Shown here in pieces: positions 37,053-39,747 of a DNA stretch of 39,747 bases (positions are counted from its first letter, which is position 1; every line of letters starts with the position of its first letter). Position numbers and translations under genes: made by a program. The DNA comes from Planctomycetales bacterium. GTDB lineage: Bacteria > Planctomycetota > JAKEIC01. Below the pieces are notes generated by a model. That model had not been told where the DNA came from. It ran no database searches and saw only the letters and a list, made by a program, of their open reading frames with translations. The stretch lies in the NCBI GenBank assembly GCA_022614695.1, contig JAKEIC010000337.1:1-39747 (forward strand), read 5' to 3'.

Positions 37053-39509
37053 GTGGCAGACGGCGCTCCCGGCCCCAAGGTCCCCGATGGCACCCGACGC
37101 CTCGAGCGCCCGGGCGCCGGACCGCCTCCCGAGGGCCCCCCGGCCGCGCCGCCGCCGGCCGCTCCCCCGGGCGGCGCTTCCCCGGGCGGCACGAAGCGCC
37201 TGGTGAAGCCCGGCGGCGGGCTCACCGGGAAGCTGGTCCAGGCCCAGTTCGCCCCCGAGAGCGGCGAGGCCGCGGCGCTCCGCTTCCTCGTCTCGTTCAA
37301 CAAGGCGATCCGGCTCGCGCGCCTCTACCCGATGGGCCACCCGCTCCTGAAGGACGGGCTCGTCGAGTCCTTCGGCCTCTACGTGAAGATGGCCGAGAAG
37401 CTCCCGCGGCTCACCATCGGGGCCCGCGGCGGCGACCTTTACCTCGGGAACGTGGCGGTGCGGGACGTCTCGATCGGCGTCTCCCAGCTCTTCGGGCTCT
37501 TCAGCGACCGCGGGGTCGAGAGCCTGATCCTCTCCCACGGCGCCGACGAGCCCGAGCTGGTGGGGTTCATCCGGCTCTTCGCGACGCGGAACCCCGAGGC
37601 GCATCCCGACCTCCCCTACCGGGAGTGGGGGCAGGTCCCGCACTTCCGGGTGAACGACATCGCCTACAAGATGGTCGCCGGCGACGAGGCCATCGTGGAC
37701 AAGGCGGCGGCCGGGGAGAGCGCCGGGGACGCCTCCCTCCTCGGCCACCTCACGGCCGACCAGGCCTTCGCGGGGACCGCCGAGGGCAAGGAGCTGATGC
37801 GGCTCCTCCAGACCAACCCCGGCTCGGTCGCGACGCTCATCAAGCGAGCCGTCGAGGACATGGTCCGCACCCAGGGCGCCGAGACCGCGCGGCCGACCCT
37901 CGCCAAGTGCGTCGAGAACATCTCTGCCGACCTCGCGTCCCGGCAGGACGGCGTCACGTTCGAGGACCTCCGGGACCGCCTCACCCGGGTCCTCTTCTAC
38001 CTGCCGCCCGACTTCCTCCAGGGGCTCTTCGGCAAGGACATGAAGGAACTCCGGGAGGAGGACTACGCGAAGCTCTTCACCGGCTTCTCGGCGGAGCTCC
38101 GGGCCGCGCTCCTCGAGGGGGACCTCCGTCGCGACGCGTCGCCGGAGCTCCTCTCGAAGCGGCTCGGGACGATGGCGGCCGGGGAGGACGAGCTGGTGAA
38201 GCTCTCGGAGCTGGTCGCGAAGCGCCTCCGGGATCGGGGGCTCTCGTGGGAGGAGTGCGAAGCGCACGTCGCCTCGATGGCCCACGCGCTCGGGGAGGAG
38301 CGGGTCCGGCGGCTCGCCGAGGAGGTGCCCGCCGCGGAGGCTGCCGACGTGAAGGGGCTCTTCCGGGCGAAGGCCCTCGTGGTGCTGCTCGACCCCGACG
38401 CCGAGGTGCTCGCCGCCTACCAGAAGTTCCTGGCCTCCGAGGGCTACCGGACCCTCGCCTTCTCGGACGGGGCGCTCGCGCTCAAGGCCGCGCGGGAGCA
38501 GACGGCCGACATGATGGTGCTCGAGCTGAAGCTCCCGGGCATGCACGGGCTCGACGTGATCCGCTCGCTCACGAGCGACGGGCCGAAGATCCCCCTCGTG
38601 ATCGCCACGTTCCACGATAAGTTCCGCGAGGAGTTCGAGGTCCGGACCTACCCCCGGCAGAAGTTCCTGAAGAAGCCCTTCCAGCCCCCCGACCTCCTCG
38701 CGGCGGTCTCCTCCTTCACCCCCCAGGCCACCCGCGCGCTCATCCGCGAGCACGTCGAGGGCCGGAGCCAGAACACGGCGGACCTGGACCGCGCGCGCGA
38801 GATCCAGGAGAAGCTCCTCCCCGACTCGGTCCCCGCGATCGAGGGCTACGACATCGGGGCGTTCTACCGCGCGAGCCGCGAGGTGGGAGGCGACTACTAC
38901 GACGTCCTCCCCCTCGGGGACGGCACCTACGGCATCGCGATCGCCGACGTGTCGGGGAAGGGCGTCTCCGGGGCGATGGGGATGGTCATGATGCGCGGGA
39001 TCCTCCGGATGGCCGCCCACTGGTGCCGATCGGCGCAGGAGGCCCTCGTCCGCGTGAACCGGTACCTCTCGAAGGAGCTGCCGCACGGGATGTTCGTCAC
39101 GGCGGTCTACGCGATCCTGGACCCCGCGAAGCGGACGCTCACCTACTCGCTCGCGGGCCACAACCCCCCGGTCCTCTACCGCAAGGGGACCCGGCGGGCG
39201 GAGCTCTTGCCCCCGTCGGGGACCCCGCTCGGGCTCGTCCCGATCCCCAAGTTCGAGGAGGTGATCCGGGAGGCGACCCTCGAGCTGACCCCCCAGGACC
39301 GCATCGTCTTCTACACGGACGGCGTCGTCGAGGCGCTCAACCCGGCGGAGGAGGTCTTCGGGGAGGAGCGCCTGATCGGGCTCGTGCGCGACGCCTCGTT
39401 CCTCGACTCGAAGAAGCTCCTCGACTACGTCGTGACCGAGGTGGAGAAGCACCAGGACACCGCGCCCCAGAGCGACGACATCACGATGGTGACGGTGAAG
39501 GCGCTCTAG
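37053..39509 (+). CDS. RsbU-type SpoIIE/PP2C phosphatase with a pseudo-receiver domain
   Basis: The 818-residue protein has a Pro/Gly-rich N-terminus (1-50), a helical module (about 75-430, including ARLYPMGHPLLKDGLVES and RGVESLILSHGADEPELVGF), a receiver-like domain (about 440-560) and a PP2C domain (about 580-818). The PP2C motifs are intact: EVGGDYYDV (Asp614, Asp617), IADVSGKGVSGA (Asp632), FYTDGVVEA (Asp756) and SDDITMV (Asp808/809). In the receiver the phosphoacceptor Asp is Glu491 (VLELKLPG) and the acidic pair is D447-P448; Thr519 and Lys541 are kept. So it cannot be phosphorylated in the normal way. It should dephosphorylate a STAS protein. Confidence 0.92.
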   Translation: MADGAPGPKVPDGTRRLERPGAGPPPEGPPAAPPPAAPPGGASPGGTKRLVKPGGGLTGKLVQAQFAPESGEAAALRFLVSFNKAIRLARLYPMGHPLLKDGLVESFGLYVKMAEKLPRLTIGARGGDLYLGNVAVRDVSIGVSQLFGLFSDRGVESLILSHGADEPELVGFIRLFATRNPEAHPDLPYREWGQVPHFRVNDIAYKMVAGDEAIVDKAAAGESAGDASLLGHLTADQAFAGTAEGKELMRLLQTNPGSVATLIKRAVEDMVRTQGAETARPTLAKCVENISADLASRQDGVTFEDLRDRLTRVLFYLPPDFLQGLFGKDMKELREEDYAKLFTGFSAELRAALLEGDLRRDASPELLSKRLGTMAAGEDELVKLSELVAKRLRDRGLSWEECEAHVASMAHALGEERVRRLAEEVPAAEAADVKGLFRAKALVVLLDPDAEVLAAYQKFLASEGYRTLAFSDGALALKAAREQTADMMVLELKLPGMHGLDVIRSLTSDGPKIPLVIATFHDKFREEFEVRTYPRQKFLKKPFQPPDLLAAVSSFTPQATRALIREHVEGRSQNTADLDRAREIQEKLLPDSVPAIEGYDIGAFYRASREVGGDYYDVLPLGDGTYGIAIADVSGKGVSGAMGMVMMRGILRMAAHWCRSAQEALVRVNRYLSKELPHGMFVTAVYAILDPAKRTLTYSLAGHNPPVLYRKGTRRAELLPPSGTPLGLVPIPKFEEVIREATLELTPQDRIVFYTDGVVEALNPAEEVFGEERLIGLVRDASFLDSKKLLDYVVTEVEKHQDTAPQSDDITMVTVKAL

Positions 39510-39559
39510 ACGCCACGATTCGCGCGGACAGGGCCCCGTGCGAATCGCGACGTCTAGAG
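39504..39559 (+). terminator. Long hairpin spanning the phosphatase stop codon
   Basis: Two 24-nt arms (39504-39527 and 39536-39559) are complementary at 21 positions (three mismatches, one of them a G-U pair in RNA) around an 8-nt loop. Arms begin CTCTAGACG and end CGTCTAGAG. The TAG stop lies in the first arm. No T-run follows, so it is a hairpin terminator candidate of the non-U-tract type, or a repeat element. Confidence 0.5.
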
Positions 39560-39569
39560 ATAGGGGGCA

Positions 39570-39621
39570 TCGTCGGCCGGCGACTTGGGGGGTCACTCGC
39601 CGGCCTGGGCTCGGCCGACGA
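39570..39621. repeat. Nested inverted repeats with two alternative pairings
   Basis: TCGTCGGCC (39570-39578) can pair perfectly with GGCCGACGA (39613-39621); GGCCGGCGA (39575-39583) can pair perfectly with TCGCCGGCC (39597-39605). The two stems share GGCC (39575-39578), so they compete for those bases or coexist as a stacked 7+7 bp structure. Nothing else in it is coding. Confidence 0.45.
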
Positions 39622-39747
39622 CTTCGAAAGGAAGTTGCAGGCCGCCTGATCCCGGCGGTCCTGATGCTGCATCTTGTTGATCTCGCACTGATCGGATGGT
39701 ATTAGTTCGCTTCGTTTCATCCGTGTGCGGGGGCCCCCCCCCGCCCC
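39622..39747. other. Non-coding tail of the window
   Basis: No supported gene. From about 39660 to 39720 the base composition drops to near 50 % GC, unlike anything else in the window, and the last bases are a G/C homopolymer run. A minus-strand frame of about 79 codons opens here, but it runs through both hairpins and has no recognisable content. It could be the start of a differently composed region outside the window. Confidence 0.35.

Noticed and set aside
39481-39720. 79-codon minus-strand frame at the right edge
   Set aside because: It overlaps the end of the phosphatase gene and both hairpins; composition is not protein-like and no SD was found.
1-39747. CRISPR array, tRNA or rRNA genes, prophage or insertion sequence
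   Set aside because: No spaced direct repeats of CRISPR type, no TPsiC-like GGTTCRANNCC with acceptor pairing, and no transposase or integrase-like protein found.

Overview
The window reads as chromosomal core and near-core sequence of a very GC-rich (roughly 70-75 % by eye) Gram-negative-type bacterium. Evidence includes signal peptides, a lipoprotein, a BamE-like domain, YidC with a large periplasmic domain, a single-chain SecDF of about 1025 residues and many TPR proteins. Long SecDF fusions, TPR-rich secreted proteins and HTH-PTS EIIA hybrids suggest a planctomycete-like or related uncultured lineage. This is an inference; there is no rRNA or other phylogenetic marker long enough to decide. 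I see no phage, insertion sequence, CRISPR array or tRNA.

Layout. 1-5512: secreted TPR proteins around a zinc-ribbon/STAS protein and a lipoprotein. 5529-9106 (minus): operon trmD-rplS-yraN-asd-membrane protein with a BamE-like tail. 9202-10391 (plus): riboflavin synthase and a small membrane protein. 10357-14707 (minus): methyltransferase, glycosyltransferase, GlcD-type flavoprotein and a membrane-anchored coiled-coil protein. 14736-15173: MOSC protein. 15170-16176 (minus): FHA protein and a helical partner. 16226-21336 (plus): radC (frame broken), Trm112-like zinc protein, metallophosphoesterase, yidC and an M20 peptidase. 21333-31106 (minus): a small protein, a secreted gluzincin-type protease and a six-gene membrane complex in hyfB-C-E-F-G-I order, headed by an HTH/PTS-EIIA regulator. 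31228-35191 (plus): yajC, a small secreted protein and secDF. 35387-39509: plsY, gpsA and an RsbU-type phosphatase with a degenerate receiver domain.

How genes work together. YajC, SecDF and YidC form the accessory part of the Sec translocon. PlsY and GpsA start phospholipid synthesis. TrmD and L19 serve translation. The hyf-like operon encodes a complete proton-pumping-type membrane arm (two antiporter-like subunits, HyfE, NuoH-like) and an electron-transfer arm (ferredoxin-NuoB fusion, NuoCD-like). Its large subunit lacks the [NiFe] cysteines, so it resembles the energy-converting-hydrogenase-related (Ehr) group rather than a hydrogenase. The RsbU-type phosphatase (37053-39509) and the STAS protein (3003-3440) could belong to one partner-switching circuit, although they are far apart.

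The most notable signals are: the Ni-site-less Hyf/Ehr operon with an EIIA-HTH gene in first position; a small secreted protein between yajC and secDF, placed where secretion-monitor arrest peptides sit; a recurrent TANNNT box 7-12 nt in front of SD-less start codons, suggesting leaderless transcripts; a pseudo-receiver with Glu at the phosphorylation site; and several inverted or tandem intergenic repeats.
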